Shown: in pieces, positions 23,325 to 32,564 of the stretch
Layout: each line of letters starts with the position of its first letter
Position numbering within the stretch: position 1 is the stretch's first letter
Assembly: GCA_934691725.1 (NCBI GenBank)
Contig: CAKUTF010000004.1
Coordinates: forward strand, 1 to 64,000
Source of the DNA: an uncultured Fibrobacter sp.
GTDB taxonomy: Bacteria; Fibrobacterota; Fibrobacteria; Fibrobacterales; Fibrobacteraceae
Direction: 5' to 3'
DNA length: 64,000 nt
The notes under the pieces: model-generated
The model's database searches: none
Told to the model about the DNA's origin: nothing
The model's input: the letters and a program-made list of their open reading frames with translations, nothing else
Made by a program: the position numbers and the translations under genes

Positions 23325-24710
23325 CTAGTCCTTGATACAGCGGATGGACATCGCTTCGTACATACCAACGCCACCCAAAAACAAGCTCGTGAATCTAAAA
23401 GACAGATAGCGGTCGTAAACTCCACCTCCACCCATTTCCGTAGAACTCCAGAAGTTTGCAGCGTTAAAAATATCGAGAACAAAACCTCTACTAGCAAAAC
23501 CACTACTAATGCGGCCCGCCGGGATAGCTCCAAAGCCGAAAGCATCCGAACCGTTGCCCGACGAGCCTTCGTAATCATTCCATCCGCTTGTCGATTTCAG
23601 CGCATAGCCCACGGAATCCTTATTGCCGCCGAAAAGGGAATCCGCCACGAACATTTCCAGCGTGTCCCATTCTGCATTGCTCGGCAGATGCCAGCCTGCC
23701 GGGCAAATTCCGCGGATGGGATATGTCGGGGAACATGTCTTGCCTAAGCCGCAGCCTTCGCCATTTTTCGTAAAGCGTGCAGCCGAATCCACCGCCGCGG
23801 ACCATAAGTAATAGCGACCGTACTTGGCGCAGGAATCCGCAGAATTGTTGTAACAGAAGCTCGATGTATCCGGCATATAGGCATAATTCAGGTTCTCCGC
23901 CATCCAAGTCTGGGTGCCGATTGTGACGATTCGGTAAACCTGTCCATTGCGATTATCCTCGAAAAATCCAAAGAGCCTTTCTTCATAGCAGACGCTGTCC
24001 TGCGGGTCATAAACTTTGCCTAAACATTTTTCGTAAAGAGTTTTCTCATGACAGAATTGTTCTTCGGGTTCGAACCAGTCGCCGTTGCAAAGCGAATAGA
24101 GAGAATCTGCAACACAGAAGCTCGAATCCGGATCAAAAGGCTTTCCGCCGCAGAAGCCTTTATACAAAATAACTTCCGATGCCCCGCAGACCTGCGTCAC
24201 GGTGCCGTCGCCGTTGTCGGTGAGCGAGCAGTTTTCTCCTTCGCGACCGCTTACGAGCATCCCCACGGTATCGCTCCCGCACACGACAAAGTATCCGCCG
24301 CCAAAGTCGGAATCGAGAAGCGGAGATTTCGTAACCGTGCAAGAGGTTCCCGCCATGCCGGTTTCGCCCTTTTTGCCGTCGTTCCCGTTGAAAACCACGC
24401 CGACAGAATCATCCCTGCAGACGATTTTATAGCCAGAACTGTCTGCAAGAAGTTCCGCTGCGCATGAAACCTTTGTGGCAGCCGAAACGTTTTGCCAAGC
24501 GGAATCCGCACACACATAAACAGCATTTTCCTTCGAAACAAACTTCATTTCGCCGGAAATTTCCGACGAACACTTGCCGAGCGAATCCGCAGAAGCGACG
24601 ATTTCCAATCCAGAAGTTTCTTGGGTAACTTTCGTCACATCGTCACCGCAGGCGGCAAGGAAAAATGTCGCCGTAAAAAGTCCGCACAGGGAATATTTGA
24701 AAATTTTCAT
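23325..24710 (-). CDS. FISUMP-domain lipoprotein 2
   Basis: 461 residues from the ATG at 24710 (MKIFKYSLCGLF); the frame is open to 24764 but the lipoprotein signal (FFLAACG) fits the internal start. The N-terminal part GDDVTKVTQETSGLEIVASA is nearly identical to that of its neighbours. Cys-containing repeats of the type DSSFCVADSLYSLCNGDWF, EEQFCHEKTLYEKCLGKVY and QDSVCYEERLFGFF follow near residues 215-260. The FISUMP domain then runs from DNRNGQVYRIVTIGTQTWMA to the C-terminus (AMSIRCIKD). No strong ribosome binding site is seen before the chosen ATG. Likely a surface lipoprotein; function unknown. Confidence 0.82.
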   Translation of the reverse strand: MKIFKYSLCGLFTATFFLAACGDDVTKVTQETSGLEIVASADSLGKCSSEISGEMKFVSKENAVYVCADSAWQNVSAATKVSCAAELLADSSGYKIVCRDDSVGVVFNGNDGKKGETGMAGTSCTVTKSPLLDSDFGGGYFVVCGSDTVGMLVSGREGENCSLTDNGDGTVTQVCGASEVILYKGFCGGKPFDPDSSFCVADSLYSLCNGDWFEPEEQFCHEKTLYEKCLGKVYDPQDSVCYEERLFGFFEDNRNGQVYRIVTIGTQTWMAENLNYAYMPDTSSFCYNNSADSCAKYGRYYLWSAAVDSAARFTKNGEGCGLGKTCSPTYPIRGICPAGWHLPSNAEWDTLEMFVADSLFGGNKDSVGYALKSTSGWNDYEGSSGNGSDAFGFGAIPAGRISSGFASRGFVLDIFNAANFWSSTEMGGGGVYDRYLSFRFTSLFLGGVGMYEAMSIRCIKD

Positions 24711-24764
24711 CGGCTTTTTCTTTTGATGACCGAGCTTTTTTAATTCTTGAAACGCCTGTTCCAT

Positions 24765-24862
24765 ACACAGTCTCCTGTTTTCTATTTCGTGATTCCTGTT
24801 TCCTAAGTTCTATCAACTCACAATTATCAACCAAGCACTAAGCTCTCGGTTCTAAGCTCTGG
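24765..24862. repeat. Repetitive spacer between FISUMP genes 2 and 3
   Basis: It contains TTTCGTGATTCCTGTTTCCT, AAGTTCTATCAACTCAC and repeated CTAAGCTCT units ending in CTCTGGCTAGTCCTTGATG. The last part is shared with 23313-23335 at the end of the neighbouring paralogue. Confidence 0.55.
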
Positions 24863-26071
24863 CTAGTCCTTGATGCAACGAATAGATTGCGGGTAGTTCT
24901 TGTCACCTCTGAACATAAACAAGCGTGCGTTCTCGTAGAACAATTCCAAAGAATAGGCGTAGTACGCGCCCTCGTAGGATTCCGTAGAACTCCAAAAACT
25001 TAAACCCTCAAGCATACCGAAGGATTTCCCAGTTACTGACAAGCGGTTACCCGCAGGGAGAGCCCCAAATCCAAAAGCATCCGAGCCGTTGCCCGACACA
25101 CCTTCGTTATCGTTCCAACCGCTTGTCGATTTCAAAGCGTAACCTACAGAATCCACGCCTCCGATTTGTTCGGCTACAAAATTATTCAAAGTACTCCACT
25201 CCGTTGAATCAGGTAGATGCCAACCCGCGGGACATACTCCACGGATCCGTCCGCTTGCAGAGCACAGTCTTTTGTTGCCGCAGTCTTTTCCGCCCTCACT
25301 GAAGAGTGCGGCAGAATCCATCGCCGCGGACCATGTATAAAGACGTCCATACTTGTCGCAGTATTCAAGATTGTCGTCGTAGCAGGAACTCAAGGTATCC
25401 GGCATGTAGGCATAGTTCAAATTATCCGCCATCCAGATCTGTTCGCCGATTCGTACCGTCCGATAAACCTGCCCGTCACGCGTATCCTCGAAAAAGTATC
25501 CGTAAATTCTTTCGTTGTAGCAAAAGCTCGAATCCGGGTCAAAAGGCTTATTCCCGCAAAACGCCTTGTACAAAGTAACCGAATCCATTCCACAAACCTG
25601 CGTCACAGAACCATCGCCGTTGTCGGTAATCGTGCAGCCTGCACCATCTTTGCCGTTTTCTCCGTCTGAACCATCAACCCCATCCTTACCGGCTTCGCCC
25701 TTCTTCCCGTCTTTCCCGTTGAAAACCACGCCGACCGAATCCCCTCCGCAGATAACCTTGTAGCCCGAGCTGTCTGCAAGAAGTTCCACCGTGCACGAAG
25801 TCCCGTCTTTTCCATCGGAACCGTCCTTGCCCGCTTCCGAAACGTTTTGCCAAGCGGAGTCAGCGCAGACATAGACCGCGTTTTCCTTTCGCGCGAACTT
25901 CATTTCGCCGGAGATTTCCGACGAACACTTGCCGAGCGAGTCCGCGGACGCCACAACTTCCAGTCCAGAGATTTCTTGCGTTACCTGGGTTACTTTGGTC
26001 ACGTCGTCGCCGCAGGCAAGGAATACCGAACCTCCAAAAATTGCAAGCAAAAGATTTGTTCTTTTCTCCAT
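24863..26071 (-). CDS. FISUMP-domain lipoprotein 3 with collagen-like repeats
   Basis: 402 residues. Signal and lipobox (VFLACG), the shared GDDVTKVTQVTQEISGLE segment, then two Gly-X-Y stretches (GKDGSDGKDG near residue 82 and GKDGKKGEAGKDGVDGSDG near 122) typical of bacterial collagen-like triple helices. A Cys-bearing segment and the FISUMP domain (DTRDGQVYRTVRIGEQIWMA to SIRCIKD) follow. AAAGGA lies 10 bases before the ATG. It is the first gene of the tandem trio on this strand. The collagen-like part is lost in copy 1 and nearly lost in copy 2, which keeps one GKKGE unit, so repeat contraction distinguishes the paralogues. Confidence 0.85.
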   Translation of the reverse strand: MEKRTNLLLAIFGGSVFLACGDDVTKVTQVTQEISGLEVVASADSLGKCSSEISGEMKFARKENAVYVCADSAWQNVSEAGKDGSDGKDGTSCTVELLADSSGYKVICGGDSVGVVFNGKDGKKGEAGKDGVDGSDGENGKDGAGCTITDNGDGSVTQVCGMDSVTLYKAFCGNKPFDPDSSFCYNERIYGYFFEDTRDGQVYRTVRIGEQIWMADNLNYAYMPDTLSSCYDDNLEYCDKYGRLYTWSAAMDSAALFSEGGKDCGNKRLCSASGRIRGVCPAGWHLPDSTEWSTLNNFVAEQIGGVDSVGYALKSTSGWNDNEGVSGNGSDAFGFGALPAGNRLSVTGKSFGMLEGLSFWSSTESYEGAYYAYSLELFYENARLFMFRGDKNYPQSIRCIKD

Positions 26072-26225
26072 ATCTACATTTTCCTTTCAAGTATTTTACA
26101 AAACATCCATTTAATAATAAGAATCAAGAAAGATCCTGTCAATCATTTGAAACGATTTGCGTTTCAGAAGGTTTCGCAAAATCCGTTTTACGGATTACAT
26201 CCTGATTTCCAAGGCGTTGAATAGT

Positions 26226-28148
26226 CTAACGCGAACGTCCGCGACGCCTTTCGTTCCGCTCTTTTTTAAAGCGGCTTCGCTCCAAGGCGCGTTCCTTGCT
26301 CGGTTCGTAAACGCGGCCTTCCTTGTAAGACGTTCGGGAAAGAAGCAGCCTCGAAATCTTTCCGAGCTTCAGGCGTTCAAGCGTCTGCTGAATCCAGACG
26401 CGGTTTTCGGGAATATACCAGAAGAAAAAGCGTTTCTGGTTGTTTTTCTGGGCGGGGGTTTTCGCCACATAGAGAGGCTTTCCGTCGGGGTACATTTCCG
26501 CGTAATACATTTCCGTCGCAATCGTCATCGGCGTCGGCGTAAAATCCTGGACCTGTTCCAACCGAAATCCGAGCTGTTTCGTTTCGAGCGCAAGTTCCGC
26601 CATATCCTTTTCGGTGCAGCCCGGATGACTCGATATAAAGTAAGGGATTATCTGCTGGTTCTTTCCCGCGGCTGCGCTTTCCCTGTCGAAAATTTCCTTG
26701 AACTTGTAGAACAAACTAAACGACGGCTTCCTAATAAGACTCAACACACTGTCGGACGTATGTTCCGGAGCGACTTTTAGGCGACCGCTCACATGGTGCC
26801 AGATCAGCTCGCGCGTATATTCCAAATGGTCTTCTTGAAGCGACTTGTCCGTCGTTTCCTGCAGGAGCAAATCGTAACGGACACCGCTCCCGATAAAGAG
26901 ATGCTTGACTTTCGGATTTTTGGAAACTTCGCGGTAAAGCTCCGTCAGTTCGTGATGCCGCGTGTTCATGTTGTCGCAAATCCGGGGGAATACGCAGCTC
27001 GGACGTGCGCATTTTTCACAGCGGGAAACATCCTTTCCCCGCATTTTGTACATGTTCGCGCTAGGACCGCCCAAATCCGTAATCGTCCCCGCAAACCCGG
27101 GCATTTGAGTAACGATTTCCACTTCGCGGAGAATGCTTTCCCGACTGCGGCTCGCCACGAACTTTCCCTGGTGCGCATTGATTGCGCAAAAGCTGCACCC
27201 GCCAAAACAGCCCCGATGCGTATTGATGGAAAACTTGATCATTTCGAACGCAGGAACCGGGCCGCGTTTCTTGTAGCGCGGATGCGGCGCCCGCATATAG
27301 GGATATTCAAAGCTTTCGTCGAGTTCGCCTTCTTTTAGCGGCGGATACGGCGGATTGATTACAACGGTCGCTTCACCTGCATCCTGCAAGATTCTGCGCG
27401 CATGGATCCGGTTGGATTCCACTTCCGTCTTTCGAAACGCTTCAAACTGTTTTCGCTTACTTTGTACACATTCTTCATAGCTGGGAAGCGTCAAATCCTC
27501 CACGCCGCGATTTTTCGGAACATGTCCCTTGGGAACGAGAAACGCCGTTTGCGGAATGGAATTCATGTTCGAAAACGGGACGCCTTTTTTCAGCAAGTGC
27601 AAAAGTTCCTTCATCGGCTTTTCGCCCATTCCGTAGATGAGTAAGTCCGCGCCTGTCGTCGCGAGAATTGGCGGAAAAACACGGTCGTCCCAGTAATCGT
27701 AATGGCTGATACGCCGCAAGCTCGATTCCAGCCCTCCGATGACAATCGGAACATCCGGATAGAGCTGCTTTAAAATTTTCGCATAGACGCTTGTCGCACG
27801 GTCGGGCCGAAATCCCGCCCTGCCGCCAGGAGTGAACGCATCGTCGCTACGGAGCCGCTTCGCCGCCGTGTAATGGTTCACCATGCTGTCCATGCCGCTC
27901 GATATGGCAAAGAACAGTCGCGGTTTTCCGAGCTTCTTAAAATCCCGCAAGTCATCCCGCCAGTTCGGCTGGGAAAGAATCGCGACACGGTATCCTTCAT
28001 GTTCAATCAAGCGAGACATAACCGCATGCCCAAACGAAGGGTGATCGACATAGGCGTCGGCGGAAACGACAACGACATCGACAAAGTCCCAACCGCGGGC
28101 GTCCATGTCTTCCTTGGAAATCGGCAAAAATCCGTGAGACTGTTCCAT
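26226..28148 (-). CDS. YgiQ-family radical SAM protein
   Basis: 640 residues from the ATG at 28148 (MEQSHGFLPIS), which overlaps the stop of the ArsR-type gene (TGATG). N-terminal YgiQ domain (WDFVDVVVVSADAYVDHPSF, VPIVIGGLESSLRRISHYDYW), then a radical SAM core with the cluster-binding CFGGCSFC near residue 315 and a further C-rich CEKCARPSCVFPRIC segment, and a basic C-terminus (RNERRRGRSR). The family is widespread but its reaction is not established. Direct coupling to a metal-type repressor is unusual and could place it under metal control. No second radical SAM partner is adjacent. Confidence 0.9.
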   Translation of the reverse strand: MEQSHGFLPISKEDMDARGWDFVDVVVVSADAYVDHPSFGHAVMSRLIEHEGYRVAILSQPNWRDDLRDFKKLGKPRLFFAISSGMDSMVNHYTAAKRLRSDDAFTPGGRAGFRPDRATSVYAKILKQLYPDVPIVIGGLESSLRRISHYDYWDDRVFPPILATTGADLLIYGMGEKPMKELLHLLKKGVPFSNMNSIPQTAFLVPKGHVPKNRGVEDLTLPSYEECVQSKRKQFEAFRKTEVESNRIHARRILQDAGEATVVINPPYPPLKEGELDESFEYPYMRAPHPRYKKRGPVPAFEMIKFSINTHRGCFGGCSFCAINAHQGKFVASRSRESILREVEIVTQMPGFAGTITDLGGPSANMYKMRGKDVSRCEKCARPSCVFPRICDNMNTRHHELTELYREVSKNPKVKHLFIGSGVRYDLLLQETTDKSLQEDHLEYTRELIWHHVSGRLKVAPEHTSDSVLSLIRKPSFSLFYKFKEIFDRESAAAGKNQQIIPYFISSHPGCTEKDMAELALETKQLGFRLEQVQDFTPTPMTIATEMYYAEMYPDGKPLYVAKTPAQKNNQKRFFFWYIPENRVWIQQTLERLKLGKISRLLLSRTSYKEGRVYEPSKERALERSRFKKERNERRRGRSR

Positions 28149-28513
28149 CAGCGTCCACCTTCCGGGCATGTAATTTCCGCAACCGATTCAATCGTGACAT
28201 GGAGCTGCTTGACAAGCGGTGTCGTTGCCGCCCGGTAAAACATTTCCTTCCCGAACCGGTTCGATTCGATAAGCCCCGCCGCTTTTAAAAGGCGCAAATG
28301 GTGCGACACCGCAGGACAAGACATTCCCACCAGCTCGGCGATATTCGTCACGCATTCCTCCGCATGGCAGAGCAGCCAAAAAATTCGCAGCCGGGAAACA
28401 TCGCCTAGTTGCTTCATCGCATTGGCAACTTGCGTCGCCGCGCGTTCCGTCGGCATTCGCTTGGCGAGAATCAGTTCCTTTTCGGTGACAGGATGATTGT
28501 GGGGCAATTTCAA
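28148..28513 (-). CDS. ArsR/SmtB-family metal-responsive repressor
   Basis: 121 residues with the ArsR winged helix: QLGDVSRLRIFWLLCHAEECVTN and CPAVSHHLRLLKAAGLI form the recognition region. The EECV segment is at the position of the ELCV metal site of ArsR/CadC-type repressors but lacks the second cysteine, and a His-containing N-terminus (HNHP) and a C-terminal Cys offer other ligands, so zinc, cadmium or lead cannot be separated. AAGGA precedes the ATG. It is divergent from the HMA/P1B-ATPase genes, with a perfect inverted repeat between, so autoregulation and control of the exporter are likely by inference. Confidence 0.88.
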   Translation of the reverse strand: MKLPHNHPVTEKELILAKRMPTERAATQVANAMKQLGDVSRLRIFWLLCHAEECVTNIAELVGMSCPAVSHHLRLLKAAGLIESNRFGKEMFYRAATTPLVKQLHVTIESVAEITCPEGGR

Positions 28514-28589
28514 AATCCTTCCGGTGAAAATTTCTCCAAAAAATAGAAAATTCCAAAACCATCATCTTGCAAACAAGCGCGAGCCGTTC

Positions 28590-28597
28590 TATATTTG
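28590..28597 (+). promoter_or_regulatory. TATATTTG promoter element of the metal-export operon
   Basis: TATATTTG matches the TAnnTTTG -7 element of Bacteroidota and is followed 2 bases later by the inverted repeat at 28600-28631, an ideal place for repression. Confidence 0.5.
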
Positions 28598-28599
28598 AA

Positions 28600-28631
28600 T
28601 TAAACGATTAAATAATTACTTAATCGTTTAA
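28600..28631. promoter_or_regulatory. Perfect 12-8-12 inverted repeat, probable ArsR-type operator
   Basis: TTAAACGATTAA, an 8-base spacer, then TTAATCGTTTAA. It lies in the intergenic region between the divergent repressor and HMA genes, immediately downstream of TATATTTG. The length and dyad are those expected for a SmtB/ArsR dimer site. Confidence 0.75.
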
Positions 28632-28652
28632 CAAAATTCATCCGAAGAGGTC

Positions 28653-28874
28653 ATGATGAAAAAGAGCTACAAAATCTCCGTCGATTGCCCGGTTTGCGCT
28701 CAAAAGATGGAAGACGCAGCAAGGAAAACCGAAGGCGTTAAAGAAGCGACTGTCAATTTTATGCTGCTCAAGATGAAAGTGGAATTCGACAATGGAGCGG
28801 ACGAAAACGCCGTGATGACCGCTGTCCGCGACAACTGCAAAAAAGTCGAATCCGACTGCGAAGTGTTCTTCTAG
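28653..28874 (+). CDS. HMA-domain metal-binding protein
   Basis: 73 residues consisting of a single heavy-metal-associated domain: KISVDCPVCAQKMEDAARK contains the CxxC metal site in the first loop, followed by the GVKEATVNF strand. It is the domain usually fused to the N-terminus of zinc/cadmium P-type ATPases, here a separate gene 30 bases before an ATPase that lacks it. It probably acts as the metallochaperone of that pump in the cytoplasm. The DCPVC variant, with an acidic residue before the first Cys, points to Zn/Cd/Pb rather than copper (inference). Confidence 0.9.
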   Translation: MMKKSYKISVDCPVCAQKMEDAARKTEGVKEATVNFMLLKMKVEFDNGADENAVMTAVRDNCKKVESDCEVFF

Positions 28875-28904
28875 AACTTTTCCCGACAAACCAGGAATTT
28901 AACG

Positions 28905-30788
28905 ATGGACAGAAAACAAAAGAAAAATCTCTGCCGGATAATAGTCGCCGCAATCCTTCTCGTCGCCATGCACTTTATCCCTGCCGATGGTTATTTCCGT
29001 TTTTTATTCTACGCGGTTCCCTATCTGCTTGTCGGCTACGATGTTCTCAAAAAGGCGCTCAAAGGCATTTGGCACAGGCAGCCTTTCGACGAATATCTTC
29101 TGATGACCGTCGCAACCGTCGGAGCGCTCTTACTCGGATTCTTTAAAACGGGAGATTACGCCGAAGCGGTCGCCGTAATGCTCTTTTACCAAATCGGGGA
29201 ATGGTTCCAAAGCTATGCGGTAGGCAAGAGTCGCAGGAATATTTCGCAACTGATGGACATTCGCCCGGATTACGCAAACATCGAAAAGGAAGACGGTTCT
29301 CTCGAAAAAGTTTCCCCGGACGACGTTTCGGTAGGCGCAACCATCGTTGTCAAACCCGGAGAAAAAATTCCCATCGACGGCGTTATCCTCGAAGGTTCTT
29401 CGGCGATCAACACGGTCGCTCTCACCGGAGAATCGCTCCCCCGCGACGTCTCGGCATCCGATGAAGTTCTTTCGGGAAGCATCAACCTGTCGGGGCTTCT
29501 CAAAATCCGCACAACAAAGGAATTCGGCGAATCGACCGCTTCAAAAATTCTCGACCTGATCGAGGACGCCAGCTCCCAAAAGTCGAAATCGGAAAACTTC
29601 ATCACCAAGTTTGCCCGGGTTTACACGCCAATCGTCACGCTTTCCGCCATCGCCCTCGCCTTGCTCCCTCCCGTCATCTCGCTTCTTCTCGGAAAATCTC
29701 CCGAATGGACAACCTGGATTTACCGAGCCTTGACTTTTCTAGTCATCAGCTGCCCGTGCGCGCTCGTCGTGAGCATTCCGCTTTCGTTTTTCGCAGGAAT
29801 CGGCGGCGCCTCCCGTTCGGGAATTCTCGTCAAGGGTTCCAACTTTCTAGAAAGCCTTTCCAAGACAAGAACGGTTTTCTTTGACAAGACGGGAACGCTG
29901 ACCTGCGGAAATTTCGAGGTTACCACCATCCACCCGGATATCCTCTCCCGCGAAGAACTTCTGCATATTGCGGCACACGTCGAGCGCTATTCCAAGCATC
30001 CGATTGCCTCTTCGCTCAAAAAAGCCTACGGCAAGGAAAACGACCAATGCGCGGTCGGGGACATTTCCGAAATTTCGGGACGCGGCATTTCCGCTACGGT
30101 CAACGGGAAAAAGGTCTATGCCGGAAACAGCAAGTTGATGGACTACCTCGGCGTCAAATGGCACGGCTGTCACCATGCCGGAACGGTCATCCACGTTTCC
30201 ATCGACGGAATCTACGCCGGCCACATCGTCATCTCCGATACGGTCAAGCCAAACGCCCAAAAAGCCATCGAGGAACTGAAGAAATGCGGAGTCAAGGAAA
30301 CGGTAATGCTCACCGGAGATTCCCCCAAAGTCGCCGAGGATATTGCGCACAAACTAAACATCGACCGTTTTTTCGCCGGGCTTCTTCCCGCAGACAAGGT
30401 GAAAAAAGTCGAAGAATTTTTGCAACAAAAAAAATCCCGCGGAGAAACGACCGCATTCGTCGGAGACGGAATCAACGATGCGCCGGTGCTTTCCCGGGTG
30501 GACCTAGGAATTGCCATGGGCGCGCTCGGTTCCGATGCCGCCATCGAAGCGGCGGACATTGTTCTGATGGACGACGATCCGCTAAAAATCTCTACCGCGA
30601 TTAAAATTTCCAGAAAATGCATGGGAATCGTCAAGGAGAACATTTCTTTCTGCATCGCGGTCAAGGCGATATGCCTGGTTCTCGGTGCGTTTGGCTTTGC
30701 CAATATGTGGATGGCGATATTTGCAGACGTCGGCGTGATGATTCTCGCTGTTCTCAATGCGATCCGCTGCCTAAAAGTTCCTCAATAA
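28905..30788 (+). CDS. P1B-type heavy-metal-exporting ATPase (Zn/Cd/Pb type)
   Basis: 627 residues, inner-membrane pump. Seen in order: N-terminal helices without a cytosolic metal-binding domain, the actuator loop (ALTGES near residue 172), the ion-site CPC in ISCPCALVVSIP near 283, the phosphorylation site DKTGT near 326, the SKHPIA histidine-proline motif near 363, GDGINDAP near 520, and the last helix DVGVMILAVLNAIR. CPC plus the final Asp is the signature of the ZntA/CadA subclass, as opposed to copper pumps. It is co-transcribed with the HMA protein under the 12-8-12 operator. The 3' end overlaps convergent ribF by 7 bases. Confidence 0.92.
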   Translation: MDRKQKKNLCRIIVAAILLVAMHFIPADGYFRFLFYAVPYLLVGYDVLKKALKGIWHRQPFDEYLLMTVATVGALLLGFFKTGDYAEAVAVMLFYQIGEWFQSYAVGKSRRNISQLMDIRPDYANIEKEDGSLEKVSPDDVSVGATIVVKPGEKIPIDGVILEGSSAINTVALTGESLPRDVSASDEVLSGSINLSGLLKIRTTKEFGESTASKILDLIEDASSQKSKSENFITKFARVYTPIVTLSAIALALLPPVISLLLGKSPEWTTWIYRALTFLVISCPCALVVSIPLSFFAGIGGASRSGILVKGSNFLESLSKTRTVFFDKTGTLTCGNFEVTTIHPDILSREELLHIAAHVERYSKHPIASSLKKAYGKENDQCAVGDISEISGRGISATVNGKKVYAGNSKLMDYLGVKWHGCHHAGTVIHVSIDGIYAGHIVISDTVKPNAQKAIEELKKCGVKETVMLTGDSPKVAEDIAHKLNIDRFFAGLLPADKVKKVEEFLQQKKSRGETTAFVGDGINDAPVLSRVDLGIAMGALGSDAAIEAADIVLMDDDPLKISTAIKISRKCMGIVKENISFCIAVKAICLVLGAFGFANMWMAIFADVGVMILAVLNAIRCLKVPQ

Positions 30789-31657
30789 TTTCGTACAAAG
30801 TCCGCATCCATCCCGATTTGACGTTTCAAGTCATCAATCGACGCAAATTTCTGTTCCGGACGGATAAACGTGAGCAAATCCACGCTAATCCGTTGCCCGT
30901 AGAGATTTCCCGAAAAATCGAGAAGATGCGCTTCAACGGCGAGCGGCAAGTTTCCTATCGACGGTTGAAGCCCGATTCCCACGACAGCCTTATGGGCTTC
31001 GCCGTTTTCCAAGCGAACGATTGCCGCATAAGAACCGTATTTGGGAATTAATTTGTATAAACCCGTCTGGACATTCGCAGTCGGAAATCCGATCGTCCGT
31101 CCCAGCTGTTTTCCCACAACGACTTTTCCGCAGATTCGATAAGGTCTCCCGAGAAAAGTATTCGCCCGCTCCATGGCTCCATTTTCCAAGGCGTTCCGAA
31201 TTCTCGACGAACTCAGTATTTCTCCGTCCTTGTACTTGGCGGAAGCCTGTATGGCGGAAAGCTCAGGAAACGCAGAAAGAATCGCTTCAAAACTTCCCTT
31301 GCCTGCGGCGCCAAAGCGATGGTCATGACCGAGGACAAGAAATTTTGCATTTAACTTATCTAAAATTTCATTTTGGACAAAACGCTGGAAAGGCTCTTCG
31401 GCGACTTCCCGGGAAAACGGCAACGCGACAAAATCAAGCCCTAAAGAACGGATGAACAGTTCCTTTTCCTCGGTCGTCGTCAAAAGCGCCGGATGCCCCG
31501 GAACTCCTAGGACATGGCGCGTGTGCGGTTCAAAGGAAACGACCGTAGGACACAACCCTTTCGCCTTGGCTTCCGTTCGAAGAATCTGGAAAATTTCCTG
31601 ATGTCCCAAATGGCAACCGTCAAAATTTCCCACCGTAATGGCTCTCGGTTCAGGCAT
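30782..31657 (-). CDS. ribF: Bifunctional riboflavin kinase/FAD synthetase
   Basis: 291 residues. The N-terminal nucleotidyltransferase domain carries AITVGNFDGCHLGH near residue 6, with the GxFDGxHxGH motif of FAD synthetase; the flavokinase domain follows (GRPYRICGKVVVGKQLGRTIGFPTANV). The ATG at 31657 is chosen because the motif follows directly; the frame open to 31744 overlaps truB. The gene overlaps the end of truB by 8 bases, closing the rimP-nusA-infB-rbfA-truB operon, an arrangement known in many bacteria. No FMN riboswitch is visible. Confidence 0.92.
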   Translation of the reverse strand: MPEPRAITVGNFDGCHLGHQEIFQILRTEAKAKGLCPTVVSFEPHTRHVLGVPGHPALLTTTEEKELFIRSLGLDFVALPFSREVAEEPFQRFVQNEILDKLNAKFLVLGHDHRFGAAGKGSFEAILSAFPELSAIQASAKYKDGEILSSSRIRNALENGAMERANTFLGRPYRICGKVVVGKQLGRTIGFPTANVQTGLYKLIPKYGSYAAIVRLENGEAHKAVVGIGLQPSIGNLPLAVEAHLLDFSGNLYGQRISVDLLTFIRPEQKFASIDDLKRQIGMDADFVRNY

Positions 31658-32564
31658 TTTCCATCCCCAGATAAAATTTCGGAGCGAGCATTCCCTCGGA
31701 AAGAACGCAAGCCGCTTTGAGCTCCCCGCTCCCATCGACCGCAAAAATCAAGTCCGAGCAGGCAAGTTCAGAAGAATTCCACGTTATCGCGCGCCCGTTC
31801 CGAAAAGCCCGAACCTGCCTGTCCGTCAGCTCGACCACCGGAAAGTCCATGCAGTCCTGGGGTCTTAAAAGGGATGTCTCGGAAAGTTCTTCCGGTTTCA
31901 CGGCATCTTCCAACTTCAAATGCCCGATTCGCGTACGACGGATTCCGGAGACCGCACCGAAAGTCCCAAGCGAAAGCGCCATATCCCGCACCAGCGAACG
32001 GATATACGTCCCCTTGGAACAGTCACAAGAAAAACGGTAAGAAGAACGGATTTTTCCAGACGCATTCGGAGGAGCTTCGCAAGGTCCTTCCAGGCGCAAG
32101 TTCCGGATGAAAATTTTCCGGGCCTTCAACTCGATGGAATGGCCTTTACGGACAAGGTCCGAAGCCCGGCGACCGTTGAGCTTGACAGCGCTGAATCCCG
32201 GCGGAACCTGCTCGATTTCCCCGATAAAGTTCGGCAAAATTTTGGAAACGCCCTCTTCGGAAATCGCATCGGAAGACGCATCTTCCCGGAGAAGCTCTCC
32301 ATCCCATTCGTCCGTATCGGTCGAATAGCCAAAGTGCGCGCAGAAAGTGTAGGATTTTTCGCCAGCTTCCACAAAAGGCAAGAGCCGCGTTGCCCGACCG
32401 ACCGCAGCGACAATCAAGCCCGAAGCCCGCATATCTAACGACCCCGCATGGCCAACCCGCCGCGTCTTGAAAATTTTCCGCAAGGGAAAGAGAGCGTTAC
32501 ACGAGGTAACGCCAAAAGGCTTGTCGAGCAAAATCAATCCCGAAAGAGAAGGATTAGAGTTCAC
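31650..32564 (-). CDS. truB: tRNA pseudouridine-55 synthase
   Basis: Makes pseudouridine at position 55 in the T loop of tRNAs, 304 residues. LILLDKPFGVTSCNAL and the catalytic motif VGHAGSLDMRASGLI with Asp44 are visible; the usual GTLDP reads GSLDM here, leaving the aspartate intact. SYRFSCDCSKGTYIRSLVRD is the second conserved block. It overlaps rbfA by 11 bases and ribF by 8 bases, as expected for a tightly coupled operon. Confidence 0.94.
   Translation of the reverse strand: MNSNPSLSGLILLDKPFGVTSCNALFPLRKIFKTRRVGHAGSLDMRASGLIVAAVGRATRLLPFVEAGEKSYTFCAHFGYSTDTDEWDGELLREDASSDAISEEGVSKILPNFIGEIEQVPPGFSAVKLNGRRASDLVRKGHSIELKARKIFIRNLRLEGPCEAPPNASGKIRSSYRFSCDCSKGTYIRSLVRDMALSLGTFGAVSGIRRTRIGHLKLEDAVKPEELSETSLLRPQDCMDFPVVELTDRQVRAFRNGRAITWNSSELACSDLIFAVDGSGELKAACVLSEGMLAPKFYLGMENA

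Noticed and set aside
30782..31744. FMN riboswitch or separate promoter for ribF
   Set aside because: ribF overlaps truB within the operon and no FMN element is visible upstream of its start.
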